A stretch of DNA of 64,000 nucleotides, from positions 62,001 to 126,000 of the forward strand of contig JALCOL010000001.1 in NCBI GenBank assembly GCA_022649665.1, given 5' to 3'. Below are positions 33,355-42,044 of the stretch, in pieces (positions within the stretch are counted from its first letter, which is position 1; each line of letters opens with the position of its first letter). The notes below the pieces were generated by a model, which had not been told where the DNA came from, ran no database searches, and was given only the letters and a program-made list of their open reading frames with translations. The position numbers and the translations under genes were made by a program. The stretch is from Enterococcaceae bacterium (GTDB lineage: Bacteria; Bacillota; Bacilli; Lactobacillales; Enterococcaceae).

Positions 33355-33941
33355 ATATACTGGAAGCCAAAAAGGAAGTTTTGGATGTCGCGAAAAAGGC
33401 ACATCAGGAAAAACTTGTTGCAGGGACAAGCGGAAATGTGAGCATCTATTTGAAATCAAAAGATCTTGTTGTGATTACTCCTAGCAGTATTCCGTACGCC
33501 TCAATGAAAGACAGTGATATTAGCGTGATCACTTTGGATGGAAAAGTAGTTGATGGAAAACATTCACCATCTTCTGAATGGCCGATGCATACAGAAATAT
33601 ATAGAAAATTAGAAAAAGAGTGTGCTCTAGTTCATACTCATTCTCCATATGCAACAAGTTTTGCTGTTTGTAATGAAGGAATCCCAGAGATATTGATAGA
33701 GATGAAGCCATTTATCGGTGGTGATATCAAAGTAGTACCCTTTGCTCCAGCAGGTTCTCAAGAATTAGGGGAAATTACTGCACCGTTTTTAATAGATCGC
33801 AACGCTTGTTTATTAGCGAATCATGGAACGCTAAGCGTCGGTGATAATTTAGAAAAAGCGTTCTTCTCTAGCATTTATTTAGAAGACGCTGCCAAGATAT
33901 ACCATTTAGCCAAAAGTGTAGGTAATCCGAGAATTATTTAA
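33351..33941 (+). CDS. Class II aldolase (fuculose-1-P aldolase/DrdA-like)
   Basis: A 196-residue zinc aldolase of the aldolase_II/adducin family. Zinc ligands H95 and H97 (VHTHSPYAT) and H158 (LANHGTLS); catalytic acid E76 in SPSSEWPMH. A Glu at this place marks aldolases (FucA) rather than 4-epimerases, which have Asp. It would split a ketose-1-phosphate into DHAP plus an aldehyde. ATGA overlap with the phosphorylase gene shows translational coupling. Together with isomerase and phosphorylase it matches the 'DHAP shunt' logic for 5'-deoxynucleosides. Confidence 0.85.
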   Translation: MNILEAKKEVLDVAKKAHQEKLVAGTSGNVSIYLKSKDLVVITPSSIPYASMKDSDISVITLDGKVVDGKHSPSSEWPMHTEIYRKLEKECALVHTHSPYATSFAVCNEGIPEILIEMKPFIGGDIKVVPFAPAGSQELGEITAPFLIDRNACLLANHGTLSVGDNLEKAFFSSIYLEDAAKIYHLAKSVGNPRII

Positions 33942-34089
33942 AATGACAATAACAAAATACTATCGTTGTTTTATTTTGAAGTAATAGGATTCTAGCGATT
34001 TGCTTACAAAGTTAATCATTGTTCAAAGCCTTTTGACAGTCGAAGCAAAAAGCAACGATTTTAATCGTGGATTTAAAAAGGAGATCAAA

Positions 34090-35448
34090 ATGGACAAAAG
34101 AAAAAAACTTGGCTTCTTAGATTTGATGAGTATTTCCATTGGACAGATAACCGGATCGGGAATTATGGTACTGACAGGAGTCAGCATTGGATTAACAGGA
34201 TATGGAACACCATGGGCATTTATTGTTGGAGCGCTCATTACCTTATTTCCGGTAGTCTGCATAGCAGCACTTGGCTCTGCAGCGCCTTCTAATGGGGGGA
34301 TGTATACGTATGTGAGAGATTATATAGGAAAAAAAACAGGATTGTTTTATGTTGTCCTCTTAGTCACTGGACAATTAGTAATAGCAGTTTATGCCTTGAG
34401 TTTTGCTGAATACTTATCTTCTTTGGTATCAATCAATATTCGACTTGTTGCAGCTGCAGTCATGACAATATGCTTCGTTATTAATATTATAGGAATTCGA
34501 ATGGCTGCAAAGTTGCAAACGGTCTTAGTAATTTGTTTGTTATTAGCTCTGGGTTTGTTTTCATTCTATGGGTTGCCGCAAGTGACTGACTTTAAACCTT
34601 TTTTTGAAATGAAATCTGTAATGCCAAATGGGATTGTCCAATTTTTTGTAGCATCAGCATTATTGCGGTTTGCAATGGTCGGCTCAGAATATATTTCGGA
34701 ATTGGGAAGTGAAACAAAAAATCCAGGGAAAATGATCCCTTTTGTAATGATTTTTTCAACGCTAGTTGTTGCGCTCTTTTACTTTGTTTTGGGAATCGTG
34801 GCAGCGGGAGTATTACCGATCAATAAAGTGGCATTCCAACCTTTAACATTAGTTGCAAAACAAATATTGCCGAATCCAATCTTTGTTTTCTTTATTATCG
34901 GTGGAGCGTTAGCAAACTTTTTCAGTTCATTGAACGGTGTGTTTTCTTGGTGCACCCGTGGTCTTGCAATGGCAATTGATGACGGTTGGTTTCCAAAAGG
35001 ATTAGCAAAAAAAAATAAGACCTTCGGAACCCAACACTACTTGCTCCTAATATTCTATATTGTCGGTATGGCGCCAATTTTATTTGATATGGATATTACT
35101 TATATTTCGATGCTGGGGAATGGCGTTGGGATGATTTTCGGAATTATTCCAGCATTTGCGTTATTTTTCTTGGTTAAGAAAAATCCGGAAGCTTATCGGA
35201 AGGCAGCATTTAAACTGCCTGTGCCACTAACAAAAATTTTGCCGGTGATTAGTTTAATACTTTTTAGTTATGGATCATATCTATCGTTTGGGGATTTGAA
35301 CCGGACGGGCTGGATTATTCTCTTTGTATTTCTGATCCTTGTTATTGCCTACGCAAACATTAAGGGAAGAAGCATCGATCTACAGGCAACCGAAAGACTA
35401 GCAACACAAGACAACTTAACGGCAATAGAAAAAGAAAGGGAGGGATAA
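34090..35448 (+). CDS. APC family permease (amino acid/nucleobase-type)
   Basis: A 452-residue transporter with about 12 TM helices of the amino acid-polyamine-organocation superfamily. Near the N-terminus, SIGQITGSGIMVLTG is the helix-1 unwound Gly-rich substrate site, and GGMYTYVRDYIGKKTG follows. ATG 34090 has AAAGGAG 6-10 bases upstream; the longer frame from 34000 is not supported. It lies 148 bp after the aldolase and may bring in the nucleoside or a related compound, or export an amine/amino acid; APC proteins mostly carry amino acids, so its part in this pathway is unproven. Confidence 0.8.
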   Translation: MDKRKKLGFLDLMSISIGQITGSGIMVLTGVSIGLTGYGTPWAFIVGALITLFPVVCIAALGSAAPSNGGMYTYVRDYIGKKTGLFYVVLLVTGQLVIAVYALSFAEYLSSLVSINIRLVAAAVMTICFVINIIGIRMAAKLQTVLVICLLLALGLFSFYGLPQVTDFKPFFEMKSVMPNGIVQFFVASALLRFAMVGSEYISELGSETKNPGKMIPFVMIFSTLVVALFYFVLGIVAAGVLPINKVAFQPLTLVAKQILPNPIFVFFIIGGALANFFSSLNGVFSWCTRGLAMAIDDGWFPKGLAKKNKTFGTQHYLLLIFYIVGMAPILFDMDITYISMLGNGVGMIFGIIPAFALFFLVKKNPEAYRKAAFKLPVPLTKILPVISLILFSYGSYLSFGDLNRTGWIILFVFLILVIAYANIKGRSIDLQATERLATQDNLTAIEKEREG

Positions 35449-35638
35449 AGTGCGCTTTAACATACATTACAAATGGATGTCTGAATAACTGTTAATATAA
35501 ATCGTTGTTTTGCTTTTTCTGTTCTCAAGGATGTTTTCTTACAAAGAAGAGAATTTTTAATTGCAAAATATGAATAGTGCTCTGACAATATACAGTAAAA
35601 GTTAGAAAATGAAATATAGATTTCTAAATTCGTACTTT

Positions 35639-35695
35639 AAGCAGTCACCCCGCAAATAATCTTCACTAATTATTTGCGGAGTGATTGCTTTTTTG
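35639..35695 (+). terminator. Intrinsic terminator after the APC permease operon
   Basis: A 22-bp stem (35639-35660 with 35669-35690, two G-U pairs) containing CCCCGCAAATAAT/ATTATTTGCGG around CTTCACTA, followed by TTTTTTG. Confidence 0.87.
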
Positions 35696-35696
35696 T

Positions 35697-35729
35697 GATT
35701 TTTGTATTCTTGCTAAGAATACAAAAATC
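35697..35729. repeat. Perfect 15-bp inverted repeat upstream of the PRD regulator
   Basis: GATTTTTGTATTCTT, GCT, AAGAATACAAAAATC: a perfect 15-bp inverted repeat with a 3-nt loop, immediately after the terminator and 165 bp upstream of the PRD regulator. No T-run follows on the plus strand, so it is not a simple terminator; it could be an operator. Confidence 0.7.
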
Positions 35730-35893
35730 ATGTAAAGAAATTTTTTGCGATATTTTTAGTATCCAGCGATATAAAACGAGGTTTATATTTAAAAACTTCT
35801 TCATTAATGTGTAAAAACATATAGGTTTTATATTATAAGGGTTATGTTAAAGTCAACACAAAGACAACGCTTTCTTACAAAGGAGGTGTAAAA
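35730..35893 (+). other. Leader region of the PRD regulator gene
   Basis: Very AT-rich, with several TATA-like boxes (around 35828-35840), a small imperfect repeat ATATAAAAC/GGTTTATAT (35769-35788) and a weak cre-like AGACAACGCTTTCT at about 35861-35874. Contains the promoter, but the exact -35/-10 pair cannot be chosen with confidence. An AAAGGAGGTG ribosome site ends it. Confidence 0.45.
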
Positions 35894-37834
35894 ATGAGCA
35901 AAGCAGATTATCGAAGGAAAAAATTGTTAGAAATGCTGTTTGATGAGAAGGAATTTAAACCAACTAAATATTTTAGCAAAGCAATGGCGGTTTCTAATAA
36001 GACTATTTTAACAGATGTTGAACAATTAAATAAAAAAATAGCTAGTCGTAATCTTACGATAGAAAAAGTACCTAGACATGGCATTTTATTAAAACGAAAT
36101 GGATTGGTTTTTTCCGATGTTAAGGAAATTTTTCAAGATGTGAAAAATTATTTGGGTACTGCTGAAGAACGAAGACTCTCTATGTTTTGCTTATTTTTAA
36201 ACGCTCGAAATGAAATAGCGATCGAAACATTGGAGAATACTTTTTATGTTTCTGATGCAACAGTCAAAAAAGATATCGAGTTCTTATACCGATATCTTAA
36301 AGATTATTCCATCTCATTTTCGCAAAGCAACGGATCTTTTATGCTTAAAGGAAATGAATCAAATATTCAGATTGCTTTTAGAAACTATGCACTTAATTAT
36401 TTTGAAAATAATTTCAGTTCTAGAGAAGAATTATCAGCGAATATCAATCTTTATTTTGACGCCGATTTAATAAAAGCAGCAGAGGCTGTTTTAAATAAAT
36501 TTAGATTATATTTCAACACGGAGAAAGCGAATCAATATTTCGCATCAATTTATTTAACAATAATTACACTATTCACTCGTTTAAGTAATAATCATCATAT
36601 TTATATCAATAAAAATACAAACGGTGATTTGAGTGATATGCAGTTATATATGCTTTCGTATGAAATCTCTGATTTTGTTAGCGAGAGATATGGGATCCAA
36701 TTTTGGTACCAAGACACCTATTTTTTGTCGCAAAATCTATATGGATTAAATATTGAACCACAAAATGAAAGCATAGACCAATTTGATAAAAAGTATCAAG
36801 AGGCAGTCAATTATGTAATATCAGAAATTGGATTGCTTTTAGGTGTAGATCTATCAAATGATGTTGAACTTGCTAAAGCACTCCTCAATCATCTCGTTCC
36901 AATGGTTTATCGGTTAAAAAGAAATATATATGTTAAAAATCCCTTATTTGAAGAAATAAAAAATCGATACTTGTTGCTCTATTCATTAATGTGTTATGCA
37001 TCTAATCGAATATCACAGATGTTTGAAGTCACTCTGACAGGGGATGAAATTTCCTTTTTAGTAATTTATGTACAGATTTCACTGGAGAGAAATTTTGGGG
37101 TTCATTTTCGAAATATTTATCTGCTATTGCCAAAGGGATTTATTACAGCCGAACTTATATATACTAAGATTCGCCGTATCATACCAGCAACAGATAATGT
37201 CATCATGACCTCTGCGAAAGAGTTTGAATCAGCCAATATTTCTCCACAAGACATTATTGTTACTAATAGCGAAGGTCGTAAACAGTTGAAGGGGATCCGA
37301 AATAACATAGTTGTTGTTTCAGCTTTAATGGATTCGACAGATATCGATAAGATCATTAGTTCCTATTATGATGACTATTATAATAGCTCAAATCAAGATA
37401 AGGATCATAAGGGCAAATGGATAAATCCAAAATTGATATTTCTGAATAAAAATTTTTCAACGAAAAATGAATGTTTAGATTTTATGATTCAAAAATATAA
37501 TGACTTAGGAATTGTTTCAAAAAAATTTGGTCATACAGTCTATTTGCGAGAAAAATTAGGTGATACAAGTTTTTCCGTAAATGTTGCTTTACCTCATGCT
37601 GATCCCGAGGAGGTGTTTCAAACCGCGATTGGAATTATGACTTTAAAAAATCAAATACCATGGGGGGTGAACGATGTAAGAATAGTTGTTTTCTTGGCAA
37701 TCTCTTACAAAGATGTTCAGAAAGCTAAGAATGTGTTGACTGATTTGCTAGAGTTTATTGAGTCGGATGAAAATCGAGAAAAAATGTTATCTGTTACCCG
37801 CAAAGAAGATATGGTGAAGTTGCTGCTTAATTAG
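35894..37834 (+). CDS. PRD-containing transcriptional activator with EIIA domain (LicR/MtlR type)
   Basis: A 646-residue regulator: N-terminal HTH_11 (about 1-65) and a second Mga-type HTH (about 90-150, TFYVSDATVKKDIEFLYRYL), two PRDs (about 180-290 and 300-400, the second with a core reading YASNRISQMFEV), an EIIB-like segment (about 405-495) and a C-terminal PTS_EIIA_2 domain (about 510-646) with the phospho-His in NVALPHADPEE. It activates the galactitol-type PTS operon just downstream (11 bp), phosphorylated by HPr and EII components according to substrate supply. ATG 35894 follows AAAGGAGGTG. Confidence 0.87.
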   Translation: MSKADYRRKKLLEMLFDEKEFKPTKYFSKAMAVSNKTILTDVEQLNKKIASRNLTIEKVPRHGILLKRNGLVFSDVKEIFQDVKNYLGTAEERRLSMFCLFLNARNEIAIETLENTFYVSDATVKKDIEFLYRYLKDYSISFSQSNGSFMLKGNESNIQIAFRNYALNYFENNFSSREELSANINLYFDADLIKAAEAVLNKFRLYFNTEKANQYFASIYLTIITLFTRLSNNHHIYINKNTNGDLSDMQLYMLSYEISDFVSERYGIQFWYQDTYFLSQNLYGLNIEPQNESIDQFDKKYQEAVNYVISEIGLLLGVDLSNDVELAKALLNHLVPMVYRLKRNIYVKNPLFEEIKNRYLLLYSLMCYASNRISQMFEVTLTGDEISFLVIYVQISLERNFGVHFRNIYLLLPKGFITAELIYTKIRRIIPATDNVIMTSAKEFESANISPQDIIVTNSEGRKQLKGIRNNIVVVSALMDSTDIDKIISSYYDDYYNSSNQDKDHKGKWINPKLIFLNKNFSTKNECLDFMIQKYNDLGIVSKKFGHTVYLREKLGDTSFSVNVALPHADPEEVFQTAIGIMTLKNQIPWGVNDVRIVVFLAISYKDVQKAKNVLTDLLEFIESDENREKMLSVTRKEDMVKLLLN

Positions 37835-37845
37835 GGGGTGAAGCT

Positions 37846-38316
37846 ATGACTGATATTTTTGAGGATATGTATCTTGATGAGAAATTAGTGGATAGGCAAA
37901 TTGAGGCGAATACTAATCTGGCAGCTTTAGAAACACTAGCTGCTAAGTTGTACGCTGGAGGTTATGTGAACGAAGGCTTTGTTACTGCAATTGAAGAACG
38001 AGAGAACACGTTTGCTACTGGGCTACAATTGGATAATCTGGGCGTAGCAATTCCTCATACTGATGCTAAGTATGTTATTAAACAATCAATGGCTATTGGG
38101 ATTTTGAAGGATCCTGTTGATTTTCAAATGATGGGAACTCCTGAAATTACTGTTCCCGTAAAAATAATTTTTATGTTAGCAATTAAAGAACCAAAAAAAC
38201 AGTTAGAATTTTTACAGCGTTTAATTGATGTCTTTCAGGATGCTGAAAAGGTTTCAAAAATTTTAGCAGCAAAAAGTGATGAAGAAGTCGTACATGTATT
38301 CAAGTCTATTATATAG
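37846..38316 (+). CDS. PTS EIIA component, galactitol type
   Basis: A 156-residue PTS_EIIA_2 protein. Phospho-His is in NLGVAIPHTDAKYV (His66), the hallmark IPHTD of GatA-like EIIA. It passes phosphate to the EIIB encoded next. GGGGGTGAAG precedes the ATG, 11 bp after the regulator stop. Confidence 0.88.
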   Translation: MTDIFEDMYLDEKLVDRQIEANTNLAALETLAAKLYAGGYVNEGFVTAIEERENTFATGLQLDNLGVAIPHTDAKYVIKQSMAIGILKDPVDFQMMGTPEITVPVKIIFMLAIKEPKKQLEFLQRLIDVFQDAEKVSKILAAKSDEEVVHVFKSII

Positions 38317-38328
38317 AGGGTGGAGAAA

Positions 38329-38613
38329 ATGAAAAATATTTTATTAGCTTGTGGATCAGGAATTGCAACCTCAACTGCGGTACATCAAAAATTAAACAAG
38401 ATATTAGATGAAAACGGATACAAAGGGAAATATAAAATCAATCAAATCAAAGTTTCTGAAGCAGTAGGAAAACAAGATAATTATGATTTTCTAATCTCGA
38501 CTACTATGGCGCCGCAAGGATTAAAAATCCCGTATATCTCTGGTGTCAGCTTTTTAACTGGGGTTGGTAAAGATAAAACGATTCAAGAGATACTTAAACT
38601 GATGGGAGAATAA
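38329..38613 (+). CDS. PTS EIIB component, galactitol type (GatB-like)
   Basis: A 94-residue protein with the phosphocysteine at Cys8 in ILLACGSGIATSTAVHQKL, the P-loop-like signature of GatB EIIB. The start is ATG 38329, because GGGTGGAG fits it; an in-frame GTG at 38320 lies inside that site. Immediately follows EIIA (12 bp) and precedes EIIC. Confidence 0.88.
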   Translation: MKNILLACGSGIATSTAVHQKLNKILDENGYKGKYKINQIKVSEAVGKQDNYDFLISTTMAPQGLKIPYISGVSFLTGVGKDKTIQEILKLMGE

Positions 38614-38631
38614 GTATAAGGAGGTATTAAA

Positions 38632-40011
38632 ATGGATGCAGTTATTGGTTTTTTTCAGTTTATCCAGGGATTAGGGGTATCCGTTGTTATGCCAATTATC
38701 ATTACGATAATTGGCGTTGCATTTGGAACTGGCATTGGGAAGGCTCTGCGGGCTGGTTTAACGGTAGGTGTTGGTTTTATTGGATTAAACCTTGTTATCA
38801 ATTCGTTGCTAGGAACCAGCTTATCACCTGCAGTACAGGCAATGGTCGAAAGATTCGGGTTAAGTCTATCAACAATTGATGTCGGCTGGCCTGCGTCAGC
38901 AGCAATTGCAATGGGGTCAACAGTAGGCCTAATAATCATTCCGCTCGGATTAGTGGTTAATATTGTGATGTTATTAACGAATACTACTCAAACAGTGGAT
39001 GTAGATATTTGGGATTATTGGCACTTTGCTTTTACCGGCGCATTGGTGGCCATTCTAACAAAAAGTTTGCCGCTTGGAATTATCGCAGCGGTTGTTAATA
39101 TGGTTATCGTCATGGTATTAGGTGACGTTACTGCACCAAAAGTGGAAGAGTCTTTACAGCTGCCAGGTGTTTCATTGCCTCACGGTTTTACGACTGCCTA
39201 TGCTCCGATCGCTATGGTAATAAACAAGGGAATCGACATGGTTCCTGGTATAAACAAAATAAACATTAATATGGATACAGTTCAAAAAAGATTTGGAGTA
39301 TTCGGAGAGCCCATTTTAATTGGTACAGTCATGGGACTTGTGATTGGTATTTTAGCTGGATATAACGTAACAAAAGTTTTAACTTTAGGAGTTTCGCTGG
39401 GAGCTGTTTTAGTTTTGATTCCTAAAATGGCAGCGTTGTTGATGGAAGGATTGATTCCTATTAGCGATGCAGCTAGTGAATTTATCGAAAAACGCTTTAA
39501 AAATCGCGGAAAAATTTATATTGGACTAGATTCAGCAGTCGGTGTTGGACATCCGGTAACATTGGCAATTTCTTTTATTTTAGTTCCAATGTTGATTTTT
39601 ATTGCAGTTGTTTTACCAGGTAACACTGTCCTTCCATTTGCTGACTTGGCAGTAATTCCGTGGATGTTCGTTTTAATCACACCAATTGTTAAAGAAAATG
39701 GTTTTAGAGGAATCATCGTTGGGATTGTAGTCTTAGTGTTAGGACTATGGATCGCTACGGACCTTGCTCCATATATTACTGAAGCAGCAAAAAATGTCGG
39801 ATTTAAAATGCCAAAAGGCGCAAGTATGATTTCTTCAATTTGTGATGGAGCAAACCCGTTGACATGGCTTCTATTTAAAGTGAATTCATTTGGTTATATT
39901 GGATCCGCGATTGGGGCTGTTGTCGCTCTAGCAATGGCTATTTGGAATCGAGGACGCATTAAAAAAGAAGCGAAGAGATTGCATGGAGAAAATTCAGCAG
40001 AATTGAGTTAA
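38632..40011 (+). CDS. PTS EIIC component, galactitol type (GatC-like)
   Basis: A 459-residue membrane channel with about 11-12 hydrophobic segments, of the PTS-GFL/Gat family: N-terminal VVMPIIITIIGVAFGTGIGKAL and later VGVGHPVTLAISF and CDGANPLTWLLFKVNSFG. It moves a polyol or ketose with phosphorylation by EIIB. AAGGAGG lies 6 bases before ATG 38632. Related Listeria and Enterococcus PTS-Gat systems carry pentitols; here no dehydrogenase accompanies it. Confidence 0.88.
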   Translation: MDAVIGFFQFIQGLGVSVVMPIIITIIGVAFGTGIGKALRAGLTVGVGFIGLNLVINSLLGTSLSPAVQAMVERFGLSLSTIDVGWPASAAIAMGSTVGLIIIPLGLVVNIVMLLTNTTQTVDVDIWDYWHFAFTGALVAILTKSLPLGIIAAVVNMVIVMVLGDVTAPKVEESLQLPGVSLPHGFTTAYAPIAMVINKGIDMVPGINKININMDTVQKRFGVFGEPILIGTVMGLVIGILAGYNVTKVLTLGVSLGAVLVLIPKMAALLMEGLIPISDAASEFIEKRFKNRGKIYIGLDSAVGVGHPVTLAISFILVPMLIFIAVVLPGNTVLPFADLAVIPWMFVLITPIVKENGFRGIIVGIVVLVLGLWIATDLAPYITEAAKNVGFKMPKGASMISSICDGANPLTWLLFKVNSFGYIGSAIGAVVALAMAIWNRGRIKKEAKRLHGENSAELS

Positions 40012-40030
40012 TTACAAAGAAAGGCAAGGG

Positions 40031-40543
40031 ATGGATATGAGAAGCTATATCTATGATAAGACATTGTATTTGTTTGATGTGGTAATTACAGGAAGCATCT
40101 CTCTGTTGGCACTAATTGCTTTTATCATCTTAGCATTTTTCAATATTTATCCTTTGCTGATGCTTGTATTTTCATTGGTTGCATTTTATAGCTTTTGGAA
40201 TTCATTTATTGCAAGGGTTCATCCAAAACAAATTTTGTTAGATGGTGACCAGCTTTCTTTTATCTCCTTCGGACGGGAGGAAAAATTTGTTCTTGGAACT
40301 CTAAAGAGTTTTAGGATTCGAGAATTTCCATCGGCTGCAAAAATTTATCTGCGTATCAATGATAGACGAGCTATCGAAAAGCGTTATTGGATAAATGCCA
40401 GAAATTATAACGATGGGAAAGAATTATTTATGACTCTATTGGATATGGAGTATAGAAAACATCCAAATACTTTAAAAGCACGAGCGAGAAGAACTAATAC
40501 AGCATATCTTCAGGCCGAGAAAAAAGAGAAAGGGTGTAGCTGA
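40031..40543 (+). CDS. Unknown membrane protein (170 aa) in PTS-Gat operon
   Basis: Two hydrophobic helices (about 15-36 and 42-64) followed by a soluble basic domain of about 100 residues that alternates strand-like segments (LSFISFGREEKFVLGTLKSFRIREF) as in bacterial PH-like domains, then a Lys/Arg tail. No family recognised with certainty. The ribosome site AAGGCAAGGG fits ATG 40031 or 40037. The next gene starts directly at its stop, so it is a full operon member and probably has a role connected to the transporter or pathway. Confidence 0.7.
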   Translation: MDMRSYIYDKTLYLFDVVITGSISLLALIAFIILAFFNIYPLLMLVFSLVAFYSFWNSFIARVHPKQILLDGDQLSFISFGREEKFVLGTLKSFRIREFPSAAKIYLRINDRRAIEKRYWINARNYNDGKELFMTLLDMEYRKHPNTLKARARRTNTAYLQAEKKEKGCS

Positions 40544-41203
40544 ATGTATGAAAAAGAAAAACAGCAAATTATCAATTGTGCACTTAAATTAGATAAATAT
40601 GGACTGATCGCACTTTCTGGTGGAAATGTTAGTCAGAGGATGCCCGATGGGAATATTTTGATCACACCTAGCGGCATGATATATGGGGATATGGTGGCTG
40701 AAGATGTTTTGCTCGTTGATGAAAGCGGAACAGTTCAAGAAGGAACTAGAAAAGTCAGTGTCGACACAATTGCACTTTGCTATATTTACCGACATATGCC
40801 GAAGGTGAATGCTGTTATTCATACACATCAGCCATTTGCCACAGGACTAGGTTTAGTTTCTAATCAAATCGATTGTGATCTGACGACGATTGCTAATGCA
40901 GTAAAAGGAGATGTCCCTGTTGCTCCTTATAGTTCGGCGGCTAGTGAGGATATGGGGGTCAAGGTGGTCGACTATATCGGGAATAAACTTGCAGTAGTAT
41001 TGAAAAATCATGGAGTTGTTTCTGTAGGGAAAGATTTAAAAGAGGCTTTGTATGCTGCTGTTTATTTAGAAGAGGGCGCAAAAACGCAGTATATCGCTCA
41101 AACAGCTGGAGGAAAAATTTCCAAATTGACCCCAGAACAAGTTCAAGATGCGGTTAAAATTTTCGAATCCTATGGTCAACCAAAAGATGAGGGGATGCAG
41201 TAA
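40544..41203 (+). CDS. Class II aldolase/adducin family sugar-phosphate epimerase or aldolase
   Basis: A 219-residue zinc enzyme of the AraD/FucA family. Metal ligands H93 and H95 (VIHTHQPFATG) and a third His in LKNHGVVSVG; N-terminal GLIALSGGNVSQR and ITPSGM bind the phosphate. The catalytic position is D74 (KVSVDTIAL), Asp as in L-ribulose-5-phosphate 4-epimerase rather than Glu as in fuculose-phosphate aldolase, which leans towards 4-epimerisation; this is family-based inference. Start and stop abut its neighbours with no gap. Confidence 0.83.
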   Translation: MYEKEKQQIINCALKLDKYGLIALSGGNVSQRMPDGNILITPSGMIYGDMVAEDVLLVDESGTVQEGTRKVSVDTIALCYIYRHMPKVNAVIHTHQPFATGLGLVSNQIDCDLTTIANAVKGDVPVAPYSSAASEDMGVKVVDYIGNKLAVVLKNHGVVSVGKDLKEALYAAVYLEEGAKTQYIAQTAGGKISKLTPEQVQDAVKIFESYGQPKDEGMQ

Positions 41204-42034
41204 ATGTTAGTTACATCAAAAGAATTGTTCGAAAAAGCAAGAGCAGGACATTATGCAATTCCAGCCCCTAATTACTTTGATTTAGATTCGGCTAGAACAT
41301 ATATTAAAGTAGCCGAAACACTCAATAAACCAGTAATTTTAGCGTGTGCTCAAGCTCACATGGAGGAGCTGATTCCTATTGAAGAAGCAGCTCTGATCGG
41401 TAAATACTTTGCGAAGAAAACGAGAATTCCCGTTGTGCTTCATTTAGATCATGGCCAAGATATTGAAACAGTAAAAAAAGCAATTGAATTAGGATTTTCA
41501 TCTGTCATGATAGATGCTTCAACGGAGCCATTTGAAAGAAATATTGCAATTACAAAAGAAGTAGTGGAACTTGCGCATAAAAATGGTGTTGTTGTGGAAG
41601 CCGAGATAGGACACGTTGGTGCTGGAGAAAATTATGAAAATCATGCTATCGTTGATTCGATTTATACTGAAGTAGCGGATGCTGTATCGTTTGTCAAAGC
41701 AACAAAAGTCGATTCGCTGGCAGTTTCAATTGGAACCGCTCATGGATTTTACAAAGGAACACCAAAGATTAATTTTGAAAGATTAAAAGAAATTTTTCAA
41801 GCTATTCAAACACCCCTGGTTCTTCATGGTGGATCATCCACTGGAGATGAAAATCTGAAGGAATGCGCAATGAATGGCATATCGAAAATTAATATTTTTA
41901 CTGATTTAGTTGATGCTGCAATGAGAGGAATCCATGAAAAAAATCCGCAAGATTATTTCTCTCTAAAGGAAATATCAAATCAGTTTATGTATGAAGAACT
42001 AGCGCATTATTACAAGGTTTTTCAAACAAGATAG
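41204..42034 (+). CDS. Class II ketose-bisphosphate aldolase (FBA/GatY/KbaY family)
   Basis: A 276-residue zinc aldolase. Catalytic D82 and zinc ligand H83 in LHLDHGQD; a Glu in EAEIGHVGAGE; H in GTAHGFYKG; and the phosphate/zinc site LHGGSSTG near 210 followed by ISKINIFTDL. Length and a tagatose-bisphosphate-like pattern suggest cleavage of a ketose-1,6-bisphosphate or ketose-1-phosphate into DHAP plus an aldehyde (phosphate). No phosphofructokinase-type gene is present in the operon, which leaves open whether the substrate is mono- or bisphosphorylated. Confidence 0.87.
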   Translation: MLVTSKELFEKARAGHYAIPAPNYFDLDSARTYIKVAETLNKPVILACAQAHMEELIPIEEAALIGKYFAKKTRIPVVLHLDHGQDIETVKKAIELGFSSVMIDASTEPFERNIAITKEVVELAHKNGVVVEAEIGHVGAGENYENHAIVDSIYTEVADAVSFVKATKVDSLAVSIGTAHGFYKGTPKINFERLKEIFQAIQTPLVLHGGSSTGDENLKECAMNGISKINIFTDLVDAAMRGIHEKNPQDYFSLKEISNQFMYEELAHYYKVFQTR

Positions 42035-42044
42035 GGGGATATCC

